From: Noviherbaspirillum suwonense
GTDB taxonomy: Bacteria; Pseudomonadota; Gammaproteobacteria; Burkholderiales; Burkholderiaceae_D
DNA: 64,000 bases
NCBI RefSeq assembly: GCF_900182955.1
Contig: NZ_FXUL01000001.1
Coordinates: forward strand, 496,001 to 560,000
Reading direction: 5' to 3'
Made by a program: the position numbers and the translations under genes. Below are positions 42,878 to 53,267 of this stretch, in pieces (position 1 is the stretch's first letter; every line of letters begins with the position of its first letter). Under the pieces are notes generated by a model that was not told the DNA's origin, searched no databases, and saw only the letters and a program-made list of their open reading frames with translations.

Positions 42878-43953
42878 GGCAATGGCACGGTAAGGGTGGC
42901 GACGGCGCCGCACGGCGCGCCGGCTGCCAGGCTGAGGCCGGCGGCAGGGCCATACAGCGCCTGCAGCCGCTCCCGGATATTTTCCAGCCCGAGGCCGGTG
43001 CCGTGGCTGGCGGGCGCATCCAGGCCAAGGCCGGTGTCGCGGACGGTCAGCACCAGTGTAGCGCCTTCCCGGGCGGCGCTGACGTCGATGCGGCCGCCTT
43101 CGATCTTGGGCTCCAGCCCGTGCCGTATCGCGTTTTCCACCAGGGGCTGCAGCAGCATCGGCGCGACCTGCACGCCGGCCAGCGGCGCCGGCAGGTCCAG
43201 CCGGTAGGCCAGGCGTTCGCCCATGCGGATCGCCATCAGCCCGAGGTAGGCTTCCATCAGGCTGAATTCCTCGGCCAGCGTGGTGGATGCCGCGCGCGAA
43301 CTCTTCAGCGTCGCGCGCAGGTAGGCGATCAGCTGTTCGAGCAGCAGCTGCGCGCGCGGCGGGTCGGTCGCGATCAGGCCCTGCAGGTTGGCCAGGGTGT
43401 TGAACAGCATGTGCGGCTCGATCTGCGCCTGCAGCATCTGCAGCTGCGCCTGCATCGCCTGCCGCTCGATGCCGGCGACGCGCGCCTTTTCGGCTTCGGC
43501 TTCGGCCTGCAGGAAGGCAAGCTTGCCGCGGTTCCAGAAAAACCAGGTTGCGCTCAGCCCCGCCAGCACCGAGAACAGCAGGATGGCTGCCGCATGGCTG
43601 GAGTCGGTCGCCAGCACCGGGTGCGCCGGCATGCCCAGCAGCCAGGCCGCCAGCGCGCTGCCGCCCATCTGCGCCAGCGGCAGCGCCAGCATGGTCAGCA
43701 GCAGGAAGGGCAGGCCGGCCGGCTTGTTCTCGCCCCAGATCAGCATGCGGCCGCCGTCGATGAACAGCCAGGCCAGCGTGCCGATGCAGAACGAAAACAC
43801 CAGGTTTTCGGTGAATGAGCCGCCCATCTTGACCAGGTAGGTAATGGTCAGCGCGCAGAGGACATTGAAGCCGGTGACGATGGCCAGCCGGACCAGCATG
43901 CGCCGGCCGCGGCCGGGCCGGGCATTCGTAATGGCGGGACTCGCGGTATTCAT
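42874..43953 (-). CDS. LytS-like sensor histidine kinase
   Basis: A 359-residue membrane kinase. Four membrane helices lie at about 20-140. The His_kinase domain has QIEPHMLFNTLANLQ with His181 as likely phospho-site, and a C-terminal HATPase with LVENAIRHGLEPK and DTGLGL. It is partnered with the downstream LytTR regulator by a four-base overlap. Signal unknown. Confidence 0.93.
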   Translation of the reverse strand: MNTASPAITNARPGRGRRMLVRLAIVTGFNVLCALTITYLVKMGGSFTENLVFSFCIGTLAWLFIDGGRMLIWGENKPAGLPFLLLTMLALPLAQMGGSALAAWLLGMPAHPVLATDSSHAAAILLFSVLAGLSATWFFWNRGKLAFLQAEAEAEKARVAGIERQAMQAQLQMLQAQIEPHMLFNTLANLQGLIATDPPRAQLLLEQLIAYLRATLKSSRAASTTLAEEFSLMEAYLGLMAIRMGERLAYRLDLPAPLAGVQVAPMLLQPLVENAIRHGLEPKIEGGRIDVSAAREGATLVLTVRDTGLGLDAPASHGTGLGLENIRERLQALYGPAAGLSLAAGAPCGAVATLTVPLP

Positions 43954-43956
43954 TGC

Positions 43957-44337
43957 CTACGCCAGGCTGGCCGCATGCCAGACCAGGTGGCCCAGTCGGC
44001 GCCACGGGGCCAGCGCGAACATGCCGGCGATCAGCAGGCCGGTATAGGTGCCGATCACCAGGCGCTGGTGCAGGCGGATGTTGCGCCTGCGCACCGCCAG
44101 CACGGCGCGCACCAGCATGAACAGCACGACCAGGGACAGCAGGTGTATCCAGCTGAAGTGGCCGCGGCTCTGGATCGCGAAGGACACCAGCGCGGTGACG
44201 GCCATCAGCACCACCCAGAGGCGGCCGCTCAGCCTGTGCTGCACGGTGCCTTTTTTCATCAGAAACATCGCGCCGCCTACCGCCACCGACGCAATGGCGG
44301 TGGCCATGTGTATCAGGATGACTGGGGTGAAAATCAT
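43957..44337 (-). CDS. small four-helix membrane protein (DUF2306-like)
   Basis: A 126-residue integral membrane protein with about four helices; HRLSGRLWVVLMAVTALVSF and RLHQRLVIGTYTGLLIAGM fit DUF2306-type predicted membrane proteins. ATG 44337 has GGAGAG upstream. It lies three bases before the histidine kinase gene, so it is probably co-transcribed with the two-component pair. Confidence 0.72.
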   Translation of the reverse strand: MIFTPVILIHMATAIASVAVGGAMFLMKKGTVQHRLSGRLWVVLMAVTALVSFAIQSRGHFSWIHLLSLVVLFMLVRAVLAVRRRNIRLHQRLVIGTYTGLLIAGMFALAPWRRLGHLVWHAASLA

Positions 44338-44462
44338 GATCGCTCTCCGGAAAAGGGTATCGAGGAACCCATTTTCCCGAGCGTCCGCGCGCCGGCCCAG
44401 CGGCATGCGACGAAATGCCGGCGGCATGCCGCCAGTTGCCGCCGGCGGCGACGAGGCGAACA

Positions 44463-45701
44463 TCAGACCACGCCTTTTGCGCGCAGCGCCGCGATCTGCT
44501 GCGCGTCCTGTCCCAGCAGCTCCGCCAGCACTTCGTCGGTATGCTGGCCCAGCATCGGCGGCGGCATGTCGTGCCGCGGGGGCGTCGCCGACATCCGCAT
44601 CGGGCTGCGCACCAGGTTTACCTGCCCGGCCGCCGGATGCGGCAGCGCGAGCTTCATGCCGCGCGCCTGCACCTGCGGATTGTCGAACACTTCATCGAGC
44701 CGGTTGATCGGGCCGCACGGCACGCCGGCCTGTTCGAGCTGGTCTATCCATTCCTGCTTGGTCCTGGCCTTGACCATGTGCGCCAGCAGCGGCACCAGCA
44801 GGTCGCGGTTGCGCACCCGTTCCGGGTTGGTCGCGAAGCGCGGGTCGTCGGCCAGGTCGGGCCGGCCGCCGGCGTTGACGAACTTGCGATACTGGCCGTC
44901 GTTGCCCACCGCCACAATGATGTGGCCGTCCGCCGTCGCGAAGGTCTGGTAGGGCACGATGTTCGGATGCGCATTGCCCCAGCGCACCGGCGCATTGCCG
45001 CTCGACAGGAAATTGGTCGCCATGTTGGCCATCATCGCCACCTGCACGTCGAGCAGCGCCATGTCGATGTACTGGCCTTCGCCGGTGCGGTCGCGGTGGG
45101 TCAGCGCTGCCAGCACCGCGATGCTCGCGTACATGCCCGTCATCAGGTCGGAAATCGCGATGCCCGCCTTCTGCGGGCCGCCGCCCGGCAGGTCGTCCCG
45201 CTCGCCGGTGATGGACATGAAGCCGCCCATGCCCTGGATGATGAAGTCGTAGCCGGGCCGGTGCGCATACGGGCCGTCCTGGCCGAAGCCGGTGACCGAG
45301 CAGAACACCAGGTCGGGCCGGATCGCGCGCAGCGATTCGTAGTCGAGGCCGTACTTCTTCAGCTGCCCGACCTTGTAATTCTCCAGCACGACATCGCAAT
45401 GCAAAACCAGGTCGCGCACGATCTGCTGGCCTTCGGGCGACGAAATGTCGAGGGTGATCGAGCGCTTGCCGCGGTTGGCGGCGAGGTAATAGGCCGCCTC
45501 GGTCGTGTCATTGCCGTCCTGGTCCCGGAGGTAGGGCGGCCCCCACGAGCGGGTGTCGTCGCCGGCGCCCGGCCGCTCGACCTTGATCACGTCGGCGCCG
45601 AGGTCGGCCAGGTTCTGCGCACACCACGGGCCGGCCAGCACGCGGGTCAGGTCGAGCACGCGGATGTGGCCGAGCGATGTCTTGGGGGAAGGTGGGGTCA
45701 T
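44463..45701 (-). CDS. CaiB/BaiF-family CoA transferase
   Basis: Class III CoA transferase of 412 residues moving CoA between carboxylic acids. Family blocks are VLDLTRVLAGPWCAQNLADLGADVIKVE (in part), ENYKVGQLKKYGLDY and GYDFIIQGMGGFMSITG. ATG 45701 with AGGAGA upstream. It stands alone, with no catabolic neighbour, so the substrate cannot be deduced. Confidence 0.92.
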   Translation of the reverse strand: MTPPSPKTSLGHIRVLDLTRVLAGPWCAQNLADLGADVIKVERPGAGDDTRSWGPPYLRDQDGNDTTEAAYYLAANRGKRSITLDISSPEGQQIVRDLVLHCDVVLENYKVGQLKKYGLDYESLRAIRPDLVFCSVTGFGQDGPYAHRPGYDFIIQGMGGFMSITGERDDLPGGGPQKAGIAISDLMTGMYASIAVLAALTHRDRTGEGQYIDMALLDVQVAMMANMATNFLSSGNAPVRWGNAHPNIVPYQTFATADGHIIVAVGNDGQYRKFVNAGGRPDLADDPRFATNPERVRNRDLLVPLLAHMVKARTKQEWIDQLEQAGVPCGPINRLDEVFDNPQVQARGMKLALPHPAAGQVNLVRSPMRMSATPPRHDMPPPMLGQHTDEVLAELLGQDAQQIAALRAKGVV

Positions 45702-45883
45702 GTTGCCGGTCTCCTGCAAGTTTTGTGGGTGGACAGGAGTGTAGGGCAAGGGAGGGAAAGATGCAGTATGGAGACGGTATATCGCCGGCGCGTGCGCTTG
45801 CAGCACTGATCGCGCGGCAGGATCGGGCAGGACGGCGCTTGGATCTCCGGCGCCGTTTGTCTGCCTTACCTAACCCGGCCCGC

Positions 45884-46957
45884 TCACTTGATCGGCAGCC
45901 GCGCCTTGACGAAATTCCATGCGGTCGGATTGAGGAAATAGCTGGCATGCATTTCACTATCCGGCGGCAGGGCGGTCACCGCGGGCAGGAAGTAACCCTG
46001 GACGACCTTGCCGTCGATCTCGTTGAATGTCGTCAGGGCGTCAGCGTCGACAATGCTGTAGCCGCTGAGCGCCGGTTCGAGATCGCCGTCGTCGAGGCCG
46101 GGAATGGTCAGCACCAGGATGTTTGCGCCGTTCACAGAGCGCAGCTGCCAGTTGCCGCTCGCCCGGACCGGGCCGGTGATGGCGCAGGGAACGCTGGTTT
46201 TTTCGTCTGCCTCGTACGCGGTGACCGTGCCGGAACCCTGGGCAGCGGAGCCGGTGAATGTCAGGGCGGAATGCTTGTTCCTGCCAACGCAGACCGGGTC
46301 GGCCGTTGTGGCGCGCTCCAGCAGGTCGGCGATGGATGAGGGCAGCAGCGTGCTGGAAAGCTGATAGGGCGACACCGGGCTGGACACATCGTACTGGTCA
46401 TTTTTCGGCTTGTTGTCGGTCGTGTACGCAAGCCTGCTTCCGGCCGGGAAAATCGCATTGTCCAGCAGCGCCAGGTCCTTGGGCCGGTAGGTGAAATAGT
46501 CGCTCAGGTAACTCGTCACAAGCTGCCCGGACACATCCACTTCCCGGTATCGGGCCCAGCTCACACTCCCGCCGTCGCTCTCCCGTGCCGACAGCGTGGC
46601 GCCATTGTCGTCCAGCCTGAGTGCGCCGGCACCCTCGCCGAGCACCCAGCCGTTTTTCGTCAGCATATAGTCGACCGGAGGCGGGCTTACGCCGTTCTCG
46701 TCTGCGAACGTGACCGAAAAAGCCGTGTATCCGTCGGTCGTTGGCTGGCCTTGTTGCAGCGTGAAAAACTCGTAGGCGTCGCCGGCGCCGATCCGGTACA
46801 CCATTTCGCTTCCCAGCAGCAAGGGGGTCGCCGGCGCAGGCGCGGGCGCCGGGGTGGGGGTGTCAGGCCCGGCGCCCGCCTGGCGGTTGTCATTGCCGCC
46901 GCATGCCGCAGCCAGCATCGTGCATGCCGCCGCGATTGCATATGTCCTTGATCTCAT
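45884..46957 (-). CDS. lipoprotein of unknown function
   Basis: A 357-residue predicted lipoprotein: signal peptide with lipobox LAAAC (Cys19) followed by GGND and a Pro/Ala-rich linker (TPTPAPAPAPATP). The mature part shows no known domain to me. The start ATG 46957 is set by the signal peptide. Function unknown. Confidence 0.75.
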   Translation of the reverse strand: MRSRTYAIAAACTMLAAACGGNDNRQAGAGPDTPTPAPAPAPATPLLLGSEMVYRIGAGDAYEFFTLQQGQPTTDGYTAFSVTFADENGVSPPPVDYMLTKNGWVLGEGAGALRLDDNGATLSARESDGGSVSWARYREVDVSGQLVTSYLSDYFTYRPKDLALLDNAIFPAGSRLAYTTDNKPKNDQYDVSSPVSPYQLSSTLLPSSIADLLERATTADPVCVGRNKHSALTFTGSAAQGSGTVTAYEADEKTSVPCAITGPVRASGNWQLRSVNGANILVLTIPGLDDGDLEPALSGYSIVDADALTTFNEIDGKVVQGYFLPAVTALPPDSEMHASYFLNPTAWNFVKARLPIK

Positions 46958-47133
46958 GTCCACGCTCCATGTCGAATTGGTAATGCGGCAGGCAATGCGC
47001 CGCGTCCGCACGGTTCTGAGTAGGCGGTTGCAGGAATCTGCTGCAAGGCATTAATCTGTCGGGCCGGGCGGCGCCAGGGTTTCGTGCAGCAGTGCTGGTC
47101 CGGCAGGCGAAATTCCCGGCCTGCCTTATCCCG

Positions 47134-47139
47134 TATAAT
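47134..47139 (+). promoter_or_regulatory. probable alaS -10 element
   Basis: A perfect TATAAT lies 42 bases before the alaS start. No good -35 hexamer is visible at the right spacing. Confidence 0.45.
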
Positions 47140-47181
47140 CGACCGTTTGCATTACGCCGCCACCACGACACTGCCCCGACC

Positions 47182-49803
47182 ATGAACTCGTCCGACATTC
47201 GCGATAAATTTCTCAAGTTTTTTGAAACCAAAGGCCACACGGTCGTCCGTTCGTCCAGCCTGGTTCCCGGCAACGACCCGACACTGCTGTTTACCAATTC
47301 CGGCATGGTGCAGTTCAAGGACGTGTTCCTGGGCACCGACAAGCGCAATTACGTGCGCGCCGCCTCGGTGCAGCGCTGCCTGCGCGCCGGCGGCAAGCAC
47401 AACGACCTGGAAAACGTCGGTTACACCGCGCGCCATCACACCTTCTTCGAAATGCTGGGCAACTGGTCCTTCGGCGACTACTTCAAGCGCGACGCGCTGG
47501 TCTGGGCCTGGGAACTGCTGACCACGGTCTACCAGCTGCCGCCGGAAAAGCTGTGGGCCACCGTGTACGAGACCGATGACGAGGCGTTCGACATCTGGGT
47601 CAACGTGATCGGCCTGCCGGCCGAGCGCGTGGTGCGCATCGGCGACAACAAGGGCGCACCGTATGCGTCCGACAACTTTTGGCAGATGGCCGACACCGGC
47701 CCGTGCGGCCCGTGCTCCGAGATTTTCTATGACCACGGCCCGGACGTCTGGGGCGGCCCGCCGGGCAGCCCGGAGCAGGACGGCGACCGCTATATCGAGA
47801 TCTGGAACAACGTGTTCATGCAGTTCGACCGCCAGATCGACGCCAACGGCGTGGCCACGCTGACGCCGCTGCCCAAGCCCTGCGTCGACACCGGCATGGG
47901 CCTGGAGCGGCTGGCCGCGGTGCTGCAGCATGTGCACAGCAACTACGAGATCGACCTGTTCTCCCGCCTGATCGCCGCCGCCGCGCGCGAGACCAACACC
48001 ACGGACCTCGCCAACAACTCGCTGCGCGTGATCGCCGACCATATCCGCGCCTGCTCGTTCCTGATCGTCGACGGCGTGATCCCGGCCAGCGAAGGCCGCG
48101 GCTACGTGCTGCGCCGCATCATCCGCCGCGCGCTGCGGCACGGGCACAAGCTGGGCCAGACCAAGCCATTCTTCCACCGGCTGGTGCCGGACCTGGTGCA
48201 GGAGATGGGCGCGGCCTACCCTGAACTGAAGGAGGCGGCTGCACGCGTCGAGCAGGCGCTGAAGCTGGAAGAGGAGCGCTTCGGCGAGACGCTGGAAAAC
48301 GGCATGAAGATCCTGGAAGCCGCATTGGCGAAGGACCCGGCCTACCTCGACGGCAAGACCGCCTTCACGCTGTACGACACCTACGGCTTCCCGCTGGACC
48401 TGACTGCCGACATCTGCCGCGAACGCGACGTGACGCTGGACGAGGCCGGATTCGAGGCCGCGATGTCGCACCAGAAGTCGACCGCGCGCGCGGCCGGCAG
48501 GTTCGAGATGGCGACCTCGGTCGAATACAGCGGTCCCAAGACCCGCTTCGTCGGCTACGACGCGCTGCAACTGGAAGGCGAAGTGCTGGCGCTGTATGTC
48601 GACGGCGCGCCGGTCGAGAAGGTGGAAGCCGGGCAGGAAGCCATCGTGGTGCTGGACAGCACGCCGTTCTATGCGGAGTCGGGCGGCCAGGCCGGCGACA
48701 TCGGCACGCTGGAGTCGGAAGCCGGCGAGTTCCGCGTGCAGGACACCCGCAAGCTGCAGCCTGACGTGCATGGCCATCACGGCGTGCTGGAGTCCGGCAC
48801 GCTGGCGGTCGGCGACGTGCTCAATGCCCGCGTCGATGCCCGCCACCGCGCGCAGACCATGCGCAACCACTCTGCCACGCACCTGATGCACGCGGCCCTG
48901 CGCACCGTCTTGGGCGGCCACGTATCGCAGAAGGGTTCACTGGTCGACGCCGACAAGACGCGCTTCGACTTCAGCCACAATGCGCCGCTGACGCAGGACG
49001 AGATCCGCCGGGTCGAGGCCATCGTCAACCACGAGATCCTGGAAAACCATCCGACCGAGGCGCAGCACATGGCCTACGACGAGGCGATCAGCCACGGCGC
49101 GATGGCGCTGTTCGGCGAGAAATATGGCGACGAGGTGCGGGTGCTGGGCATCGGTTCGTCGCGCGAGCTGTGCGGCGGCACCCACGTGACCCGCACCGGC
49201 GACATCGGCCTGTTCAAGATCGTCTCCGAAGGCGGCGTCGCGTCGGGCATCCGCCGGGTCGAAGCGGTGACCGGCGAAAACGCGCTGGCGCTGGTGCAGA
49301 AGCTGAGCACGCAGGTCAATGAAGCGGCAGCGGCGCTGAAGGCGCAGCCGGACGAAATCGGCGCGCGCATCCAGCAGGTGCAGGACCAGGTGCGCCAGCT
49401 CGAACGCGAACTGAACGCGATGAAGGCGAAGGCGGCGGCCAGCAAGGGCGACGAACTGGTCGGCCAGGCGGTCGACATCAACGGGCTGAAGGTGCTGGCG
49501 GCAACGCTGGACGGCGCCGACGTGGCGTCGCTGCGCAGCACGATGGACAAGCTCAAGGACAAGCTGAAGTCGGCGGCCATCGTGCTGGCGGCGGTCAACG
49601 ACGGCAAGGTCACGCTGATCGCCGGCGTCACGGCGGACGCCACCTCGCGCGTCAAGGCGGGCGAACTGGTGAACTTCGTCGCCCAGCAGGTCGGCGGCAA
49701 GGGCGGCGGACGGCCGGACATGGCCCAGGCCGGCGGCACCGACCCGAGCGGCCTGCCGCGCGCGCTGGACGGCGTGGCGGACTGGGTGCGCGGACGGGCC
49801 TGA
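47182..49803 (+). CDS. alaS: alanyl-tRNA synthetase
   Basis: Class II synthetase charging tRNA-Ala. The 873 residues from ATG 47182 match the family length (about 875). Order: catalytic domain ([19 protein letters not shown] in part, [30 protein letters not shown] in part), editing domain with [12 protein letters not shown] and the zinc-binding CGGTHV, and a C-terminal oligomerisation part with [13 protein letters not shown]. Full length. Confidence 0.98.
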   Translation: MNSSDIRDKFLKFFETKGHTVVRSSSLVPGNDPTLLFTNSGMVQFKDVFLGTDKRNYVRAASVQRCLRAGGKHNDLENVGYTARHHTFFEMLGNWSFGDYFKRDALVWAWELLTTVYQLPPEKLWATVYETDDEAFDIWVNVIGLPAERVVRIGDNKGAPYASDNFWQMADTGPCGPCSEIFYDHGPDVWGGPPGSPEQDGDRYIEIWNNVFMQFDRQIDANGVATLTPLPKPCVDTGMGLERLAAVLQHVHSNYEIDLFSRLIAAAARETNTTDLANNSLRVIADHIRACSFLIVDGVIPASEGRGYVLRRIIRRALRHGHKLGQTKPFFHRLVPDLVQEMGAAYPELKEAAARVEQALKLEEERFGETLENGMKILEAALAKDPAYLDGKTAFTLYDTYGFPLDLTADICRERDVTLDEAGFEAAMSHQKSTARAAGRFEMATSVEYSGPKTRFVGYDALQLEGEVLALYVDGAPVEKVEAGQEAIVVLDSTPFYAESGGQAGDIGTLESEAGEFRVQDTRKLQPDVHGHHGVLESGTLAVGDVLNARVDARHRAQTMRNHSATHLMHAALRTVLGGHVSQKGSLVDADKTRFDFSHNAPLTQDEIRRVEAIVNHEILENHPTEAQHMAYDEAISHGAMALFGEKYGDEVRVLGIGSSRELCGGTHVTRTGDIGLFKIVSEGGVASGIRRVEAVTGENALALVQKLSTQVNEAAAALKAQPDEIGARIQQVQDQVRQLERELNAMKAKAAASKGDELVGQAVDINGLKVLAATLDGADVASLRSTMDKLKDKLKSAAIVLAAVNDGKVTLIAGVTADATSRVKAGELVNFVAQQVGGKGGGRPDMAQAGGTDPSGLPRALDGVADWVRGRA

Positions 49804-50541
49804 GCGGCCGGCGCTGGCGGGCATATGGGCAGGGTGTAATCGGCGGCAGCGCATCGCACCGGACCGCACCGTTGCCCATTGCATTGCTAAACCATTACTA
49901 GACCAGGCCCTTATACCTATCCGAAGTCATGGCATACCGGATCAGATCGATGGTTCCGGTTCGTCACCGTGCCTCGTAGGGTGTAATGCGCTTCGCGTAT
50001 TACACCCTACGGTGTTTCTGGGCGCTTTCTGAACCGGGGTTGGCATTATGCCATCGGCCATCCACCCCTCACGTCCTGGCGGGTTGCTGATTTCGGCGGC
50101 GGTGCTGCAACACGATTTTCTCGCTGCAGCCTGCGGATCTGCGGATTCCCTGCCGGCCAAGTCCAGGCCGCATTGCCGCGCATCCTCATTCAAGCCGACA
50201 GCCGGCAACCATCGGCCGATCCGCTGCGCCCATGGCGCATGCGGAAAGGGCGCCTTTCCCTCAGCCTGATTTAATCTATCTCAAGATGGGGGGTAAGACG
50301 CAAGGTGGATACTTGCGGCTTGATGGCTTCCTGCCCCGCAATGCGGGAAGGGCCGTCCTTGCGACTTCCCTTCGAAGCCACGTTTCGACGTCTTCTGCTT
50401 GTCCGATACGGCAATGCCCTGCAGGCGCAGGCTGGCCTGCCCAGGTTTACTGCCATTCAGCCAGTACGGAGCGGGACCGACCGACCGTCCACGCTATCCG
50501 CGCTACTTCCGTGTGCCGCTCTCTCCTGTGGAGGAATTTCC
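49804..50541 (+). other. intergenic stretch between alaS and the secreted dehydrogenase-like gene
   Basis: There are 738 bases without a convincing gene. It contains the extragenic palindrome at 49975-50011. The 50240-50540 part is open on one strand up to the next gene but lacks similarity. I see no other clear element. Confidence 0.5.
49975..50011. repeat. REP-like extragenic palindrome
   Basis: CGTAGGGTGTAAT (49975-49987) is repeated inverted as ATTACACCCTACG (49999-50011) around a short GCG-rich centre. Similar GTAGGGTGTAAT-type palindromes are scattered between genes in many proteobacteria. Only one copy was noticed here. Confidence 0.7.
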
Positions 50542-53178
50542 ATGGCCACCGCCCTTGTTACCAGCACGCCGTCATTTACGCCTCCAAGCCGCGCCCCCGC
50601 CTGGTGGAAGCAGTTTGCGCTGCTTTGCCTGCTCCTGTGCGCAGCGACCAGCCTGCTGGCCGCCAACGTGCCGACGGGCTTCACGGACCGGCAGCTGTAC
50701 CGCGGGCTGACCAGTCCCACGGCGATGGCTGCGCTGCCGGACAACCGCCTGCTGATCGTGCAGCAGAATGGCCAGGTCCTCATCGCCAAAAATGACGCCG
50801 TCCTGTCGCCCATCTTCTACCAGGTGGCCAACGTCGACTCGGTGGCCGAACACGGCTGTCTTGGCGTCGTGGCCGACCCCGGTTTCAGCAGCAATCACTT
50901 CCTGTATTTTTATTGCACGGTGCGCAGCGCCAGCGGGTCCAACAACCGCGTGCTGCGCGTGACCGAGGCGAACGACCGCGTCGTCGCCGGCAGCGAGAGA
51001 GTCATCATCGACCTGCCCAACGTGCCGGCCGGGACGAATTTCCACATGGGCGGCGGGCTGGCGTTCGGCAGCGACGGCAAGTTGTACATCGCGGTGGGCA
51101 ACCACGAGGACAGTCCGCAGCCTTTCGCCAGCTCGACCTCGCAGCGCCTGGAAAGCGCCTTCGGCAAGATCCTGCGCATCAATGCCGACGGCACGGTGCC
51201 ATCGGACAATCCGTTCTACAGCAACGCCGGCGCCTACCAGCCCGTCTGGGCGCTCGGCCTGCGCAATCCGTATTCGATCGCGGCCCAGCCGGGCTCAGGC
51301 CTCATTTTCATCAACGATGTGGGCCAGAACAGCTGGGAAGAAGTCAATCGCAACCAGCGCGGCGCGAACTATGGCTGGCCGGCGGCCGAAGGCAATGTGT
51401 CGGACAGCCGCTTCGTCAATCCGGTGCATGCGTACCAGCATGTCGGCGGCGCATGCTCGCTGACTGGCGGTGCGTTTTATAACCCCGCCTCGGCGCAGTT
51501 CCCGGCCAGGTTCGCCGGCCGCTATTTCTTTGCCGATTTCTGCACCGGTCAGATCCGTTCCATCGACCCTGCCTCCCCGGCCACGTCGGAAGAGTTTGCC
51601 AGCGCGATCGGCAACCCGATTGCGCTGACCGTGACGCCGGCCGGCGAGCTGTACTACGTCGCACGCAACCAGGGCACCGGCACGCCGGCGCCCGGCGCAG
51701 GGACGCTGGGGAAGATCGGCTTCAGCACCAGCCAGTCGCCGGCCATCGTGGCCGAGCCGCAGCCGCAGACCGTGCTGGTCGGCACCGCGGCCACCTTCAG
51801 CGTGAGCGCCACCGGCGTCACGTCGTACCAGTGGTTCCGCAACGGCGTCGCGATCGGCGGGGCCACCGCGCCGAGCTACACCACGCCACCGGTGACGCTG
51901 GCGGATAGCGGCGCAACATTTCGCGTGCGGGTCTCCAGCGCCGATCGCAGCCTCGATTCGCGCAGCGTCCTGCTGAGCGTGACGACCAACCGTCCGCCGG
52001 TGGCGCGCATCGATGCGCCTGCCGTCGGCGGCAGCTTCAGCCCCGGTGAACCCATCGCGTATTCCGGCGCCGGCATCGACCCGGAAGACGGCAACCTGCC
52101 GCCGGTCTCGCTGGCCTGGGACGTGGACTTCCAGCACGATGCCCATGCCCACGATTTCCTCGCCCCGCCCAACGGCGCCGGCGGCTCTTTTGTCGCAACG
52201 CCGTTCGAGGCGGGCGAGGCCAACAGCTGGATCCGCATCCGGCTCACGGCAACCGACTCGATGGGCGTCAGCGCCACCGCGTCCCGTGACGTCTTCATGA
52301 AGAAGCAGATCACCGATTTCACGCCGGTGGGGACAGTGGCCAACGGCTGGGGACCGATCGAAAATAACCGGAGCAACGGCGAGACGGGCGCCAGCGACGG
52401 CAGGACCATCACCCTGGACACCATTGCCTACCCGCGCGGACTGGGCGTGCATGCGCCGTCGGAAGTGATCTATAACCTGGCGGGAGCCTGCTCCGGCAGC
52501 TTCATCTCGGACGTGGGGGTCGACGATGAATCCGGCAACCTCGGCAGCGTCGTGTTCCAGGTCTATCTCGACGGCGTGAAAGCCTACGACAGCGGTCTCG
52601 TGCGCGGCGCCGACGCGCGAAGGCGGGTCAGCGTCGGCGTGGCCGGCAGGCAGCAGATGCGGCTGATCGTCAACGATGGCGGCGATGGCAAGGACTTCGA
52701 CCATGCAGACTGGGCCGGCGCTCGCGTGACCGGCTGCGGTGCGGCGCAGCCGGTGGGCATTGCCAACCTGCAGGTGGCCGATAACGCCAATGCAGCCGAC
52801 TGGTCGGTGCGCAGCGACCTGCAGGTGAATAACCAGGCCTATGGCGACCGCGCCTATACCTTTGCGTCCATCCCCGGCAACCTGGTCGGCGCCCAGTGGA
52901 TACGGACCGCCAATGACTCCAAGTTCTACACCGGCGCGCCATTGGCCAGTTTCACGCTCAACGCGGCGGCCGATATCTATATCGGCCTGGACAACAGGAC
53001 GGGCGTGCCGGCATGGGTGGACGACAGCTGGGCCGATACGTCGACCGACATCACGACCCGCGAGAGCAACAATGTCATCCAGACATTCAGCGTGTTCCGC
53101 AAGCGCTTCGACGCGGGCACGGTGACGCTGGGGCCATGGAATGCGCCGACGAGCGTCTACATGGTGATAGTCAGGTAG
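50542..53178 (+). CDS. secreted PQQ-dependent sugar-dehydrogenase-like protein with Ig-like and NPCBM modules
   Basis: An 878-residue exported protein. The signal peptide core is FALLCLLLCAATSLLA. Residues about 40-390 form a glucose/sorbosone-dehydrogenase-type beta-propeller: NFHMGGGLAFGSDGKLYIAVGN (in part), GLRNPYSIA and FINDVGQNSWEEVN. An Ig-like module (about 400-480) and a PKD-like one follow. At about 590-735 an NPCBM-type carbohydrate-binding module has PRGLGVHAPSEV and the DVGVDDE block. A C-terminal unknown module ends the protein. ATG 50542 has a GGAGGAA site. It probably oxidises or binds a sugar or polysaccharide outside the cell; substrate unknown. Confidence 0.82.
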   Translation: MATALVTSTPSFTPPSRAPAWWKQFALLCLLLCAATSLLAANVPTGFTDRQLYRGLTSPTAMAALPDNRLLIVQQNGQVLIAKNDAVLSPIFYQVANVDSVAEHGCLGVVADPGFSSNHFLYFYCTVRSASGSNNRVLRVTEANDRVVAGSERVIIDLPNVPAGTNFHMGGGLAFGSDGKLYIAVGNHEDSPQPFASSTSQRLESAFGKILRINADGTVPSDNPFYSNAGAYQPVWALGLRNPYSIAAQPGSGLIFINDVGQNSWEEVNRNQRGANYGWPAAEGNVSDSRFVNPVHAYQHVGGACSLTGGAFYNPASAQFPARFAGRYFFADFCTGQIRSIDPASPATSEEFASAIGNPIALTVTPAGELYYVARNQGTGTPAPGAGTLGKIGFSTSQSPAIVAEPQPQTVLVGTAATFSVSATGVTSYQWFRNGVAIGGATAPSYTTPPVTLADSGATFRVRVSSADRSLDSRSVLLSVTTNRPPVARIDAPAVGGSFSPGEPIAYSGAGIDPEDGNLPPVSLAWDVDFQHDAHAHDFLAPPNGAGGSFVATPFEAGEANSWIRIRLTATDSMGVSATASRDVFMKKQITDFTPVGTVANGWGPIENNRSNGETGASDGRTITLDTIAYPRGLGVHAPSEVIYNLAGACSGSFISDVGVDDESGNLGSVVFQVYLDGVKAYDSGLVRGADARRRVSVGVAGRQQMRLIVNDGGDGKDFDHADWAGARVTGCGAAQPVGIANLQVADNANAADWSVRSDLQVNNQAYGDRAYTFASIPGNLVGAQWIRTANDSKFYTGAPLASFTLNAAADIYIGLDNRTGVPAWVDDSWADTSTDITTRESNNVIQTFSVFRKRFDAGTVTLGPWNAPTSVYMVIVR

Positions 53179-53190
53179 CAGCCTAGGCTG

Positions 53191-53211
53191 GGCAGCCCCG
53201 GCGGGGCTGCC
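53191..53211. terminator. GC-rich hairpin between convergent genes
   Basis: GGCAGCCCC (53191-53199) and GGGGCTGCC (53203-53211) form a perfect nine-pair stem with a three-base loop between the dehydrogenase-like gene and tal. No T-run follows on either side, so termination is likely but not certain. Confidence 0.55.
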
Positions 53212-53267
53212 TGCCCGGGACATGCGACCGGGCTGCCGTGCGCGGGGCAGGGAGCAGGGGATTGCTG

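Noticed and set aside
42074-44005. A 643-codon minus-strand open frame
   Set aside because: Only its last 267 codons (the LytTR regulator) are real; the rest runs out of frame through the histidine kinase gene and is a high-GC artefact.
50275-50380. Possible c-di-GMP-type riboswitch (AAGATGGGGG...GACGCAAGG)
   Set aside because: Superficial likeness only; the paired helices and conserved loops of the class are not present.
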